Shown here: positions 8,824-18,019 of the stretch, in pieces
Position numbering within the stretch: position 1 is the stretch's first letter
Layout of the letters: each line of letters begins with the position of its first letter
From: Microcella alkaliphila
GTDB taxonomy: Bacteria > Actinomycetota > Actinomycetes > Actinomycetales > Microbacteriaceae
Direction of reading: 5' to 3'
DNA length: 64,000 nt
NCBI RefSeq assembly: GCF_004216855.1
Contig: NZ_SGXT01000011.1
Location: 62,001-126,000 of the forward strand
Translations under genes and position numbers: made by a program
Notes under the pieces: model-generated
Told to the model about the DNA's origin: nothing
Databases searched by the model: none
What the model saw: only the letters and a program-made list of their open reading frames with translations

Positions 8824-8913
8824 GAGGCCAGTAAACACCCAGCACTGCCATGCACGCGAGAGGGGCCCGGCCATGCGGCCGAGCGCCTCGTCGTGTGATC
8901 GGTCAGGCGGCGC

Positions 8914-9318
8914 CTACTTGATGAGGCGCAGCGCGAACGGGTAGCGGTAGGCCACCCCGTCCTTCGCCTTCTGGAAGCCCATGATGCTCCAGATGAGCGA
9001 GAGCACCCAGAGCCCGAGCGGGAAGATCCAGCCGATCAGCGCCCAGAGGCCGAACGTCACTGTGGTGAGGATTGAGTTCAGGATGAACACGGCGATCTGG
9101 GCGATGGCCATCGTGATCTGGAAGTTCAGCGCCTCCTTCGACTCCTGGCGGGTGAAGGTTCCGCGGTCCTTGAAGATCAGGAAGATGATGAGCGACGGCA
9201 GGATGCCGATGATGCCGCCGAGGTGCGCGAACGAGGCCCACTGGCGGTCTTCGGCCTCGCTGAGTGGCGCCGGTGCGGCCGACGACGCGGGGGGAGGGGG
9301 AGGAGGGGTGTCAGTCAT
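8914..9318 (-). CDS. DUF4870 family membrane protein (tandem paralogue)
   Basis: A 134-residue paralogue of the downstream gene, with a Pro/Ala-rich N-terminus, then FAHLGGIIGILPSLIIF, IFKDRGTFTRQESKEALNFQ and YRYPFALRLIK. The two genes lie 90 bp apart on the minus strand and look like a tandem duplication. The start at 9318 gives a protein matching the paralogue. The window gives no clue to function. Confidence 0.85.
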   Translation of the reverse strand: MTDTPPPPPPASSAAPAPLSEAEDRQWASFAHLGGIIGILPSLIIFLIFKDRGTFTRQESKEALNFQITMAIAQIAVFILNSILTTVTFGLWALIGWIFPLGLWVLSLIWSIMGFQKAKDGVAYRYPFALRLIK

Positions 9319-9488
9319 GGGGTGAACTGCCTTTCGAGCGAGCGAACGGTGCGTATGAATACCCGGGGTGGAGCATGACCGTGCCGGCGCCGTCGGAGAG
9401 CACGGAACGCCTTCGTTGGCACTGACACACGCTCGACCGTACTCGCGCCGCACCGCGAGGGCAACGATTTCGCGCCCGCGCCCCGCGG

Positions 9489-9520
9489 TAGAATTGGCAG
9501 TCACGTCAGGTGAGTGCCAG
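9489..9520 (+). promoter_or_regulatory. hrcA promoter -10 overlapping a CIRCE operator
   Basis: TAGAAT at 9489-9494 is a good -10 box. It overlaps by one base an inverted repeat: TTGGCAGTC (9494-9502), nine spacer bases, GAGTGCCAG (9512-9520). The known CIRCE form is TTAGCACTC-N9-GAGTGCTAA; the spacing is exact and the right arm is near-consensus, with a few changes in the left arm. HrcA is known to bind CIRCE, so hrcA-dnaJ is probably autoregulated and heat-inducible. Confidence 0.78.
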
Positions 9521-9557
9521 GAATGGCGGCGGCGAGCGGCACGAAAGGGGGCATCGC

Positions 9558-10577
9558 ATGGTGTCGGATCGAGCACTGCAGGTGCTTCGCGCCATCGTGC
9601 AGGACTACGTGTCCTCGCGAGAACCCGTGGGCTCGAAGGCCCTGGTCGAGCGTCACCAGTTCGGGGTGAGTTCGGCGACGATTCGCAACGACATGGCCCT
9701 TCTCGAGGAAGAAGAGTTGATCGCCGCGCCGCACACGTCCTCCGGCCGCGTTCCGACCGACAAGGGCTACCGGATGTTCGTCGACCAGCTCGCCGAGTTG
9801 CGGCCGCTGAGCGCTGGCCAGCGCCAGGCGATCGCGCAGTTCCTCGATCAGTCGATCGACCTTGACGACGTGTTTGCCCGCACCGTGCGCCTGCTCAGCC
9901 AGCTCACTAACCAGGTGGCGCTCGTGCAGTACCCGACGCTCGGCAATGCCCGCGTTCGTCACGTCGAGTTTGTGCCGATGACGGCGACCCGTCTCATGAC
10001 GGTCTTCATCACCGACGGTGGGCGGGTCGACCAGCGCATCATCGAGCTTCCGCTCGAGGCCGACGAGGTGTTCGTCGGCGAATTGCGCGCGAAGGTCAAC
10101 GCGCTTCTCGACGGCCGGCCGCTCGCGGACGTCGGCGGCCTCGCCGACGTTCTCGGCGAGCATTTCGCACCCGAGCGACGGGACGCCGTTCGCGTCGTCG
10201 CCGAGGCCCTCGTCGGCCACGTGGATGCGCACCGGCAAGATCGGCTCGTCATGGCGGGGGCGGCGAACCTCGTGCGCACAGAGGGCGACTTCGCCGGCAG
10301 CGTGTACCCGGTGCTCGAGGCCATTGAGGAGCAGGTGACCCTGCTCAAGCTCTTCAGCGAGATGGAACTCGACTCGCAGGTGGTCGCGGCTCGGATCGGC
10401 CGCGAGAACGCGGAGGCCCTGCACGAGGCGGCGGTTGTGACGTCGCCGTACAGCATGGGCGCAGATCAATCGGCGAGGCTGGGCGTTCTGGGCCCGACCC
10501 GCATGGACTATTCGAACAACATGGCAGCGGTACGCGCCGTCGCGCGCTACGTCAGCCGCCTACTGGGTGAGGACTAA
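9558..10577 (+). CDS. hrcA: heat-inducible transcription repressor HrcA
   Basis: HrcA represses chaperone genes at CIRCE sites and is held active by chaperonin. The 339-residue protein has an N-terminal winged helix (ALQVLRAIVQDYVSSREPVGS) followed by FGVSSATIRNDMALLEEE and APHTSSGRVPTDKGYRMFVD. The C-terminus has GPTRMDYSNNMAAVRAV. The start ATG 9558 has AAAGGGGG upstream; a longer in-frame option at 9510 would overlap the operator. dnaJ follows after 6 bp. Confidence 0.95.
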   Translation: MVSDRALQVLRAIVQDYVSSREPVGSKALVERHQFGVSSATIRNDMALLEEEELIAAPHTSSGRVPTDKGYRMFVDQLAELRPLSAGQRQAIAQFLDQSIDLDDVFARTVRLLSQLTNQVALVQYPTLGNARVRHVEFVPMTATRLMTVFITDGGRVDQRIIELPLEADEVFVGELRAKVNALLDGRPLADVGGLADVLGEHFAPERRDAVRVVAEALVGHVDAHRQDRLVMAGAANLVRTEGDFAGSVYPVLEAIEEQVTLLKLFSEMELDSQVVAARIGRENAEALHEAAVVTSPYSMGADQSARLGVLGPTRMDYSNNMAAVRAVARYVSRLLGED

Positions 10578-10583
10578 CGCTAA

Positions 10584-11681
10584 GTGGCAGATCACTACGA
10601 GACCCTCGGGGTCGCCCGAGACGCGAGCGCCGACGACATCAAGAAGGCCTACCGGCGCCTCGCGCGCGAGCTGCACCCCGACGTGAACCCGTCGAGCGAG
10701 GCGGCCGAGCGCTTCAAGCAGGTGACGCACGCGTACGATGTGCTGAGCGACCCGAACCAGCGCCAGCAGTACGACCTCGGCGGCTCCGGCGGCATGGGCG
10801 GCGGCTTTGGCGGCTTCGGCGACATCTTCGAGACGTTCTTCGGCGGCGGTCAGTCGCAGCGCGGCCCCCGATCGCGCCGCGAGCGCGGCCAGGACGCCCT
10901 CCTGCGCGTCGAGGTCGAGCTGAACGAGATTATCTTCGGCACGACCCGCACCCTCGATGTCGACACGGCGGTCCTCTGCGAGACCTGCAACGGCTCGTGC
11001 TGCGCCCCCGGAACCGAGCCGATCACCTGCGGCATCTGCCGCGGCTCCGGCCAGATTCAGCGCACGGTACGCAGCCTGCTCGGCAACGTGATGACCTCGT
11101 CGCCGTGCGGATCCTGCCGCGGTTACGGCACGGTCATCCCGAACCCGTGCCCGTCGTGCGCCGGTCAGGGCCGCGTGCGCGCCCGCCGCTCGATCCCCGT
11201 CGACATTCCCGCCGGCGTCGACACCGGCCTGCGCATCCAACTGCCCGGACAGGGCGAGGTGGGCCCCGCCGGCGGCCCCAACGGTGACCTCTACCTCGAG
11301 ATCAAGGTGAAGACGCACGAGACGTTCAGCCGCCAGGGCGACGACCTGATGGCCACCGTCGAGGTGCAGATGGCTGACGCGATCCTCGGCACGACCGTCA
11401 CCCTGCCCGCGCTCGACGGCGACGTCTCCATCGAGATCAAGCCGGGCACCCAGAGCGCCGAGGTGCTGACGGTGAAGGAACGCGGCATCACGCGTCTGCG
11501 TGGCGCGGGTCGCGGCGACCTGAAGCTCGGCATTCAGGTGGTCACGCCGGTCCGGCTCAACAGCAAAGAGACGAAGCTCATCCAAGAGTTCGCGCAGAGC
11601 CGCCGGCCCGTGCCTCCCCAGTTCTCGACCTTCCAGCAGGGGCTGTTCTCGAAGCTGCGTGACCGCTTCCTGAACCTGTAG
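10584..11681 (+). CDS. dnaJ: chaperone DnaJ
   Basis: A 365-residue type I J-protein, co-chaperone of DnaK. The J-domain is at the start with the HPD motif (RELHPDVNP). A Gly/Phe-rich linker ([14 protein letters not shown]) follows, then four zinc-binding repeats: [24 protein letters not shown] and CPSCAGQG. The first repeat has Cys instead of the usual Gly at its last position. The substrate-binding C-terminal domains follow. It starts at GTG 6 bp after hrcA and shares its CIRCE control; actinobacteria often carry this as a second dnaJ. Confidence 0.94.
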   Translation: MADHYETLGVARDASADDIKKAYRRLARELHPDVNPSSEAAERFKQVTHAYDVLSDPNQRQQYDLGGSGGMGGGFGGFGDIFETFFGGGQSQRGPRSRRERGQDALLRVEVELNEIIFGTTRTLDVDTAVLCETCNGSCCAPGTEPITCGICRGSGQIQRTVRSLLGNVMTSSPCGSCRGYGTVIPNPCPSCAGQGRVRARRSIPVDIPAGVDTGLRIQLPGQGEVGPAGGPNGDLYLEIKVKTHETFSRQGDDLMATVEVQMADAILGTTVTLPALDGDVSIEIKPGTQSAEVLTVKERGITRLRGAGRGDLKLGIQVVTPVRLNSKETKLIQEFAQSRRPVPPQFSTFQQGLFSKLRDRFLNL

Positions 11682-11691
11682 CGTCGGCGGC

Positions 11692-12438
11692 GTGGCGCAC
11701 TTCTACCTCGACGAGACGCTCGCACTGGCCGGCGCCGCCGCGGGCGACGAGGTCGCCCTGACCGGTCCGGATGCCCGCCATGCCGTTACGGTCGCGCGCC
11801 TGCGTGCCGGCGAAACGGTGCGCGTCGGCGACGGTGCGGGAACGATCGCGCTCGGCCGCGTGCTCGACGCGACGCCCGATCGCGTCGCGCTCGTCCTCGA
11901 GACCGTGGATGCGCATCCCGAGCCCCCGACGCGCCTCACGCTCGTCCAGGCGCTCGCGAAGGGCGACCGCGACGAGCTGGCCATCCAGGCCGCGACGGAG
12001 CTCGGTGTCGACGCCATCGTGCCGTGGCAAGCGGCCCGCAGCGTCTCGATCTGGAAGGGGCCGAAGGCAGACAAGGGCCGCGCCCGTTGGCAGACGATCG
12101 TGCGGGAGGCCTCCAAGCAGGCGATTCGCCCCCGCGTGCCCTCCGTCGCACCGATCGCCACGACCCGCGAGCTCGTCGCGCAGGCCGGGGAAGTGGACGT
12201 CAGCGTGCTCGTGCTCGAGCCCACCGCACCGGACCGGCTGAGCGCACTCACGCCGAGTGAGCTGGGCGGCACAATACTGCTCGTCGTCGGGCCTGAGGGC
12301 GGCGTCGCACCCGACGAGCTCGCCGCGCTCACGACCGCGGGCGCCCGCCCGGTGCGCCTCGGCGACACCGTGCTGCGCACCTCGACGGCGGGGCCCGCCG
12401 CTCTCAGCGTGCTGTCGACGACGCTCGGTCGCTGGTGA
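11692..12438 (+). CDS. rsmE: 16S rRNA (uracil-1498-N3)-methyltransferase
   Basis: RsmE methylates U1498 of 16S rRNA. The 248-residue protein has an N-terminal PUA-like part (HFYLDETLALAG; GPDARHAVTVARLRAGE) and a SPOUT domain with LVQALAKGDRDELAIQAATE. The knot region is LVVGPEGGVAPDE followed by RLGDTVLRTSTAGPAALS. It starts at GTG 10 bp after dnaJ, its usual actinobacterial partner. Confidence 0.94.
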   Translation: MAHFYLDETLALAGAAAGDEVALTGPDARHAVTVARLRAGETVRVGDGAGTIALGRVLDATPDRVALVLETVDAHPEPPTRLTLVQALAKGDRDELAIQAATELGVDAIVPWQAARSVSIWKGPKADKGRARWQTIVREASKQAIRPRVPSVAPIATTRELVAQAGEVDVSVLVLEPTAPDRLSALTPSELGGTILLVVGPEGGVAPDELAALTTAGARPVRLGDTVLRTSTAGPAALSVLSTTLGRW

Positions 12439-12515
12439 CCGGTTCTCGGCACGCCGGCGGCTCCGCTGGAAGCGAACCCTGAGCGGGAGCCGGGGCGCGC
12501 ATCCGATATCGCCCG

Positions 12516-12521
12516 TAGAAT
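12516..12521 (+). promoter_or_regulatory. hinT leaderless -10 box
   Basis: TAGAAT lies 7 bp before the ATG at 12529, so transcription would start at or one base before the start codon. No Shine-Dalgarno sequence is visible in front of the ATG. Confidence 0.55.
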
Positions 12522-12528
12522 TGCGCTC

Positions 12529-12885
12529 ATGGAAACCCGCGAGCGGACGATCTTCGAGCGCATCATCGCCCGTGAGATCCCGGCCGACATCGTGCACGAG
12601 ACCGACAGCGTGATCGCGTTCCGCGACATTGCACCACAGGCCCCCGTGCACCTCCTCGTCGTGCCGAAGACCGCCGAGTATGCCACGGTCGCCGAGCTGG
12701 CGGCCGGCGACCCCGAGCTCTTGGCCGAGGTCGTCGCCACCGCGCAGACGCTGGCCGAGAGCCACGCCGACGGACACTTCCGCCTCGTGTTCAACTCGGG
12801 GGAAAACGCGGGCCAGACCGTCTTCCACGTTCACGCGCACGTCCTCGCGGGCGGGCTCGCCGAGGGGTCGCTTGCCCACGGATAA
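12529..12885 (+). CDS. hinT: HIT-family nucleotide-binding hydrolase
   Basis: A 118-residue histidine-triad protein with IFERIIAREIPADIVHETD near the start and NSGENAGQTVFHVHAHVLAGG at the C-terminus, where HVHAH is the triad. HinT proteins hydrolyse adenosine phosphoramidates. Its end overlaps the putative phoH start by 14 bp, which suggests translational coupling in the conserved rsmE-hinT-phoH order. Confidence 0.93.
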   Translation: METRERTIFERIIAREIPADIVHETDSVIAFRDIAPQAPVHLLVVPKTAEYATVAELAAGDPELLAEVVATAQTLAESHADGHFRLVFNSGENAGQTVFHVHAHVLAGGLAEGSLAHG

Positions 12886-14011
12886 CGCACCCCACGCGCC
12901 CCTTCCCGACGCGCCCTACACCCGCCACCTCGACGTCGACGGCGTCGCCATGGTGCGGCTACTCGGCCCCCAGGACCGGCTGCTGACGACGCTCGAGCGC
13001 GAGCACCCCGGCGTCGACGTGCACGTGCGCGGCAATCAGATCACCCTGCAGGGCGAGCGCCCGGCAGTCGAACAGGCGGCAACGCTGGTAGAGGAGCTCA
13101 TCCGGATGGTGCGAAACGGGACCGACCTCGGCGAGGTTGAGGTGCAGAGCTCGGCGCGCATCCTGCGCGACGGTTCGGGCAGCCCGGCCGATGTCCTGAG
13201 CCAGGCGATCCTGACGAGTCGAGGCAAGAGCATCCGCCCGAAGACGCTCGGCCAGAAGGCGTACGTCGACGCAATCGACCAGCACACGATTGTGTTCGGT
13301 ATTGGCCCAGCCGGAACGGGCAAGACGTACCTCGCGATGGCGAAGGCCGTGCAGGCGTTAACGCGCAAGGAGGTCGACCGCATCATCCTGACGCGCCCGG
13401 CCGTCGAGGCCGGCGAGCGCCTCGGCTTCCTGCCCGGCACGCTCACCGACAAGATCGACCCGTACCTGCGTCCGCTCTACGACGCACTCAACGAGATGAT
13501 GGACCCGGAGCTCGTGCCGAAGCTGCTCGCCTCCGGCGTCGTCGAGGTCGCGCCGCTCGCCTACATGCGCGGCCGCACGCTGAACAACTCGTTCGTCGTG
13601 CTCGACGAGGCGCAGAACACCACCCCCGAGCAGATGAAGATGTTCCTCACCCGCCTCGGGTTCGGTTCGACCATGGTCGTCACGGGCGACATCACCCAGG
13701 TCGACCTGCCGGGCGGCGCGTCGGGGTTGTCGCTCGTGACGCGCGTGCTCGACGGAATCGACGACATCCACTTCGCCCGCCTCACGAGCGACGACGTCGT
13801 GCGGCACAATCTGGTCGGACGCATCGTCGATGCTTACACGAAGTACGACGCAGAGCGGCAGAAGGCCGAGTATGAGCGCGCCGAGCGGCGCCGCTCGGGA
13901 GGCGGAAACGGGGATGCACGGGGTGCGCAGGGCGTGAATCGCGCGGCCCGACGCGCCGCGACCCGCGACCGGCTTCCCGGCCGCAGCCGTCGCGGTACGC
14001 AACGATGGTGA
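12872..14011 (+). CDS. phoH: PhoH-like ATPase
   Basis: A PhoH-family P-loop ATPase of about 379 residues, often placed in RNA metabolism beside YbeY. An N-terminal KH-like region (VHVRGNQITLQGERPAVEQA) precedes Walker A in GIGPAGTGKTYLAMAKAV and Walker B in FVVLDEAQNTTPEQM. The Arg-rich C-terminus (RRSRRGTQRW) is typical. The start is chosen at TTG 12872 with GAGGGG just upstream; ATG 12950 is an alternative. ybeY follows after 25 bp. Confidence 0.92.
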   Translation: MPTDNAPHAPLPDAPYTRHLDVDGVAMVRLLGPQDRLLTTLEREHPGVDVHVRGNQITLQGERPAVEQAATLVEELIRMVRNGTDLGEVEVQSSARILRDGSGSPADVLSQAILTSRGKSIRPKTLGQKAYVDAIDQHTIVFGIGPAGTGKTYLAMAKAVQALTRKEVDRIILTRPAVEAGERLGFLPGTLTDKIDPYLRPLYDALNEMMDPELVPKLLASGVVEVAPLAYMRGRTLNNSFVVLDEAQNTTPEQMKMFLTRLGFGSTMVVTGDITQVDLPGGASGLSLVTRVLDGIDDIHFARLTSDDVVRHNLVGRIVDAYTKYDAERQKAEYERAERRRSGGGNGDARGAQGVNRAARRAATRDRLPGRSRRGTQRW

Positions 14012-14036
14012 GCGTGAGTAGGGCGAGGGTTCGCGC

Positions 14037-14498
14037 GTGAGCGTCGAGATCAACAACGAGTCGGGCGTCGACGTCGACGAGGCGGCGATCCAGCGGCTCG
14101 TCGTGTACGCGTTTGACCACTTGAACGTGCATCCCGATGCGGAACTCGCGATCCAGATGGTCGATGAGGGCGCCATGGAGCGACTGCACATCGAGTGGAT
14201 GGACGAGCCTGGCCCCACCGACGTGCTGAGCTTCCCGATGGACGAGCTACGCCCCGGCAGCGACGACGAGCCGACGCCTCCGGGCCTGCTCGGCGACATC
14301 GTGCTCTGCCCGCAAGTCGCGATCGCCCAGGCCGAAACGGCCGGCCACTCGGTCATGGACGAGTTGCTGCTGCTCACCACCCACGGCCTGCTGCACCTGC
14401 TCGGCTTCGACCACGCCGAGCCGGAAGAAGAGCGCGAGATGTTCGGCATCCAACGCGACGTGCTCGTCGGCTACACCCTCGCCGAACGCAAACGCTGA
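14037..14498 (+). CDS. ybeY: endoribonuclease YbeY (rRNA maturation factor)
   Basis: A 153-residue UPF0054 metalloprotein needed for 16S rRNA 3'-end maturation and ribosome quality control. The zinc motif is HGLLHLLGFDH, and the PTDVLSFPMDE segment is also characteristic. It starts at GTG between phoH and the CBS-domain gene, whose ATG overlaps the ybeY stop by one base. Confidence 0.95.
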   Translation: MSVEINNESGVDVDEAAIQRLVVYAFDHLNVHPDAELAIQMVDEGAMERLHIEWMDEPGPTDVLSFPMDELRPGSDDEPTPPGLLGDIVLCPQVAIAQAETAGHSVMDELLLLTTHGLLHLLGFDHAEPEEEREMFGIQRDVLVGYTLAERKR

Positions 14499-15853
14499 TG
14501 GTGCTGACCACCGTCTTCTTCGCGGTGGCGTTCGTGCTCGTCGTGCTCGGCGGACTCTTCGCCGCCATCGACGCTGCCCTCGGAGTACTGAGTCGCAACG
14601 ACCTGGTCGAGCTCGCCGCCGAGCGGAAGACCCCGCAGCGGCTGTTGACGATCTCGAACGACATCGGCGCGCACGTCAACGCCCTCAACTTCCTCCGCAT
14701 CGTCGCCGAGACGATCGCGGCGGTGCTCGTCACGCTCGCGTTTGCGAGCATCCTCACGGAGTGGTGGTGGGTGCTCGTCGTCAGCGCGCTCATCATGATC
14801 GGCGTCTCGTTCGTGCTCGTCGGTTCGAGCCCGCGCAGCGTCGGCCGCGCGCATCCGCGTGCACTGATCGTCGCCACGGCGCCGCTCGTGCGGGCGATCC
14901 GCGTGCTGACCGGCCCGATCGCCGACGCCCTCGTCGTCATCGGTAACCGGGTCACGCCGGGCCGTCCGCGCAGCGTGGCGTTTTCCAGCGAGGAGCAGCT
15001 GCTGTCGATGGTCGACGAGGCGACCGACCTCGACGTGCTCGAGGTCGAAGACCGCGAACTCATCCACTCGATCTTCGAGTTCAACGACACGATCGTGCGC
15101 GAGGTCATGGTGCCGCGCACCGACATGACCACGCTCGAAACGGGGCAGACCGTCGCCGAGGCGATGGCGCTGTTCCTCGAGAAGGGGGTATCGCGCATCC
15201 CGCTGATCGGCGACGACGCCGACGACATTCGCGGCGTCGTGTACCTGCGCGATGTGACCCGGCTCACCGTCTCGTCGCCCGAGACAGCGGGGGCGACGCA
15301 GGTCGACGTGCTCGCGAAGCCCGCGCAGTTCCTGCCCGAGTCGAAAAAGGCCGACGACGCGCTGCGGTACCTGCAGCACGAGTCGAACCACCTGGCGCTC
15401 GTCGTCGACGAGTACGGAGGTATCGCGGGGCTCGTCACGATGGAAGACCTCATCGAAGAGCTCGTCGGCGACATCACCGACGAGTACGACCGCGAGCAAA
15501 GCGCGTTCGAGCAGCTCGACGAGAACCGGTTCCGCGTCAGCGCGCGCATGCCCGTCGACGAATTGGGTGACCTGTTTGGCATTGACCTCGACGATGACGA
15601 CGTCGACACGGTCGGCGGGCTCCTGACGAAGCACCTCGACCGCCTGCCGGTGGCCGGCTCAACCGTCGAGGTAGACGGGCTGCACCTCACCGCCGAACGC
15701 ACGGAGGGACGCCGCAAGCGCGTCGTCACCGTGCTCGTCGAGGCCGACCAGGCGCTCATCGATGCGCGCCTCGCGTTTGCCGCCGCGTCGACCGACACCG
15801 GCGCGATCCCCGTCCAGGATGCCCGCCCCACCTCCCCGAGGAGCGCCCCGTGA
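14498..15853 (+). CDS. CNNM/CorC-type membrane protein with CBS pair
   Basis: A 451-residue protein with an N-terminal DUF21 transmembrane domain (about residues 1-130). A CBS pair follows, including REVMVPRTDMTTLE, GVSRIPLIG and YGGIAGLVTMEDLIEE. The C-terminus is a CorC/HlyC transporter-associated domain. Relatives act in Mg2+/Co2+ export, and the older label is hemolysin-like. ATG 14498 overlaps the ybeY stop, and the end overlaps the era start as GTGA. Confidence 0.92.
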   Translation: MVLTTVFFAVAFVLVVLGGLFAAIDAALGVLSRNDLVELAAERKTPQRLLTISNDIGAHVNALNFLRIVAETIAAVLVTLAFASILTEWWWVLVVSALIMIGVSFVLVGSSPRSVGRAHPRALIVATAPLVRAIRVLTGPIADALVVIGNRVTPGRPRSVAFSSEEQLLSMVDEATDLDVLEVEDRELIHSIFEFNDTIVREVMVPRTDMTTLETGQTVAEAMALFLEKGVSRIPLIGDDADDIRGVVYLRDVTRLTVSSPETAGATQVDVLAKPAQFLPESKKADDALRYLQHESNHLALVVDEYGGIAGLVTMEDLIEELVGDITDEYDREQSAFEQLDENRFRVSARMPVDELGDLFGIDLDDDDVDTVGGLLTKHLDRLPVAGSTVEVDGLHLTAERTEGRRKRVVTVLVEADQALIDARLAFAAASTDTGAIPVQDARPTSPRSAP

Positions 15854-16809
15854 CCGAAACCCGCGACACCCCTCCCGCCCGCAAGCCCCGCGCCTTCTGC
15901 GCGCCCCCTTCCGAAACCGCGGAACACCGAGCCGGATTCGTCACCTTCGTCGGCCGCCCGAACGTCGGCAAGTCGACCCTCATGAACGCGCTGGTCGGCG
16001 AGAAGGTCGCCATCACCTCGTCGAAGCCGCAAACGACGCGGCGGGCGATCCGCGGAATCGTGCACCGAGCATCCGGACAGTTGATCGTCGTCGACACGCC
16101 GGGCGTTCACCGCCCGCGCACACTGCTCGGCGAGCGCCTCAACGCGCTCGTGCAAGACACGCTCGGCGACGTCGACGTGATTGGGTTCTGCGTTCCCGCC
16201 GGCGAGCCGATTGGCCCTGGTGACACATACATCAACGAGCAGCTGGATGCGCACGGCGCTCGCGTACGCAAGGTGGCGATCGTGACGAAAACCGACCGCG
16301 TCGGGCCCGAGCGCGTCGCCGAGCAGCTCATCGCCGTGTCGGCCCTGCGCGAGTGGGACCTCGTGATCCCGCTGTCGGCACTGACCGGCGACCAGGTCGA
16401 CGTGCTCGCCGACGAGCTGATTCGCCTCATGCCCGTCTCGCCGCCGCTCTACGAGGCCGAGTCGACGACCGACGAGACCGAGGAGGACCGGGTCGCCGAG
16501 CTCATTCGCGAGGCGGCGCTCGAGGGAGTCAGCGACGAGCTGCCGCACTCGCTCGCCGTCACCATCGACGAGATGATCGAGCGCGAGGGCGACGGCCTGC
16601 TACAGATCTTCGCCAACGTCTGGGTCGAGCGCGACAGCCAGAAGGGCATCATCATCGGGCACCGCGGATCGCGGCTTGCCGACGTGGGCCGGCGGGCCCG
16701 CGGCGAGATCGAGGCTTTGCTCGGGCGCAAGGTCTTTCTGAAGCTGCACGTGAAGGTCGCCAAGGAGTGGCAGCGCGACCCCAAGCAGTTGGGGCGGCTC
16801 GGGTTCTAG
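15850..16809 (+). CDS. era: GTPase Era
   Basis: Era is a 319-residue GTPase with a KH domain that binds the 16S rRNA 3' end in 30S assembly. G1 is GRPNVGKST, G2 lies in SSKPQTTRRAIRG, G3 is DTPG, G4 is TKTD and G5 is in PLSALTG. The KH segment has GIIIGHRGSRLADVG. GTG 15850 overlaps the upstream stop by 4 bp. It closes the ybeY-corC-era block. Confidence 0.96.
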   Translation: MTETRDTPPARKPRAFCAPPSETAEHRAGFVTFVGRPNVGKSTLMNALVGEKVAITSSKPQTTRRAIRGIVHRASGQLIVVDTPGVHRPRTLLGERLNALVQDTLGDVDVIGFCVPAGEPIGPGDTYINEQLDAHGARVRKVAIVTKTDRVGPERVAEQLIAVSALREWDLVIPLSALTGDQVDVLADELIRLMPVSPPLYEAESTTDETEEDRVAELIREAALEGVSDELPHSLAVTIDEMIEREGDGLLQIFANVWVERDSQKGIIIGHRGSRLADVGRRARGEIEALLGRKVFLKLHVKVAKEWQRDPKQLGRLGF

Positions 16810-16833
16810 GGCGGGCACGGCGCGCCGCCCGCG

Positions 16834-17161
16834 TGTCGCGTAGTCCCGGTCAGGGTCGCGACAGTCGGCGAGTCCCCGGCAACACGCCGCGCGCGCCGCG
16901 ACAGACCGGGGCGTTGCGACAGCCGAGCCCCGGCCGGTGTCTGCCAGGCCGACAATTCGGGCGGGCGTGCGGACTGTGGGCCCCCAACCCCGGCGTGTTG
17001 CGCCGCGCTGTCGGTGCTGCGGACATGCAACTTGGGGAGTGACACGGGCAACGGTCGCTAGTCGAGTGTCGCGCAGCACCGGCCAGGGTTGCGACATCCC
17101 GCGTGTTGCCGCGCGACGCGCCGCTGCGAGCGTGGTGCACCCGGGCGTTGCGACAGCCGAG
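16834..17161. repeat. two diverged copies of a ~95-bp unit in a 390-bp gap
   Basis: The stretch 16810-17199 holds no convincing gene. Two copies of a unit are seen. A 30-bp block begins TGTCGCG and ends GCGACA (16834-16863 and 17067-17096; 25 of 30 bases match). About 77 bp after each block start comes an identical 17-mer, GCGTTGCGACAGCCGAG (16911-16927 and 17145-17161). TGTCGC/GCGACA is itself an inverted pair. It is unrelated to the GTCAAC repeat; role unknown. Confidence 0.6.
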
Positions 17162-17199
17162 GCCTGGGCGCGGCATCGCGCGGGCATGCCGCGCGGCCC

Positions 17200-17886
17200 T
17201 CAGCGGCGGGGGAGCAACCCATGGTCGTGCGCGTACAACACCACCTGCACCCGGTCGCGCAGCCCGAGCTTCGCGAGAATGCGACCGACGTGCGACTTCA
17301 CCGTCGCCTCGCTGACGAACTCGCGTTCGGCGATCTCGGCGTTGCTGAGGCCTTCGGCGATAGCGCCGAAGATCTCGCGTTCGCGCGGGCTGAGGTCGGC
17401 GAGGGCGGTGTCGCGCGCGGCGCTGAGGTCTTTCGGGGGCGCGGGGCGGGCATCCACGTGAGTGAGCAGGTCGGCGATCGCGCCGGGCGCGACGACGGCG
17501 TGCCCGCCGTGCACGGCGCGGATGGCGGCGAGCAGAAACTCGGGCTCGGCGTGCTTAAGGAGGAAGCCACTCGCGCCCGCGCGGATTGCCCGCAGCGCTG
17601 CGTCATCGAGGTCGAAGGTGGTGAGCACGATGACGCGCGGGGGTGGACGGTTGGCGTCGGCCGCGGCACTCATGATGCCGCGGGTTCCGGCGATGCCGTC
17701 GACCCTCGGCATGCGGATGTCCATCAGCACAACGTCGGGCGAGTGCTCGCCCGCCGCGGTTACCGCCTCGTCACCACTGGCCGCCTCACCCACCACGGTG
17801 AGGTCGGATTGCGACTCGATGAGCATGCGCACTCCGCGCCGAAACAGCGGCTGGTCGTCGACCAGTAGCACGCGGATCGGGGTCAC
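17200..17886 (-). CDS. NarL/LuxR-type response regulator
   Basis: A 228-residue response regulator. The receiver domain starts RVLLVDDQPLFRRGVRMLIE, with the phospho-acceptor aspartate in VVLMDIRMPRVDG and the switch lysine in LLKHAEPEFLLAAI. The C-terminal LuxR helix-turn-helix has LSPREREIFGAIAEGLSNAEIA followed by SEATVKSHVGRIL. GTG 17886 is the preferred start; another in-frame GTG lies four codons upstream. It lies 133 bp after the kinase gene. The signal is unknown. Confidence 0.93.
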   Translation of the reverse strand: MTPIRVLLVDDQPLFRRGVRMLIESQSDLTVVGEAASGDEAVTAAGEHSPDVVLMDIRMPRVDGIAGTRGIMSAAADANRPPPRVIVLTTFDLDDAALRAIRAGASGFLLKHAEPEFLLAAIRAVHGGHAVVAPGAIADLLTHVDARPAPPKDLSAARDTALADLSPREREIFGAIAEGLSNAEIAEREFVSEATVKSHVGRILAKLGLRDRVQVVLYAHDHGLLPRR

Positions 17887-18019
17887 GCGGTGCTCCACGG
17901 CAGCGTCGCCGGAGTGAGAGGCCGGCGCGGCACAACCACGAATCCAATCGGAATGGCGACGGTCGCGGCGTCGGTGGCTGAGTGGCTCGCCGACACGTTC
18001 ACCGGCGACACCGGCGCGG

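Noticed and set aside
13190-13215. GTCCTGAG in phoH as a repeat arm
   Set aside because: Only eight bases of the core match.
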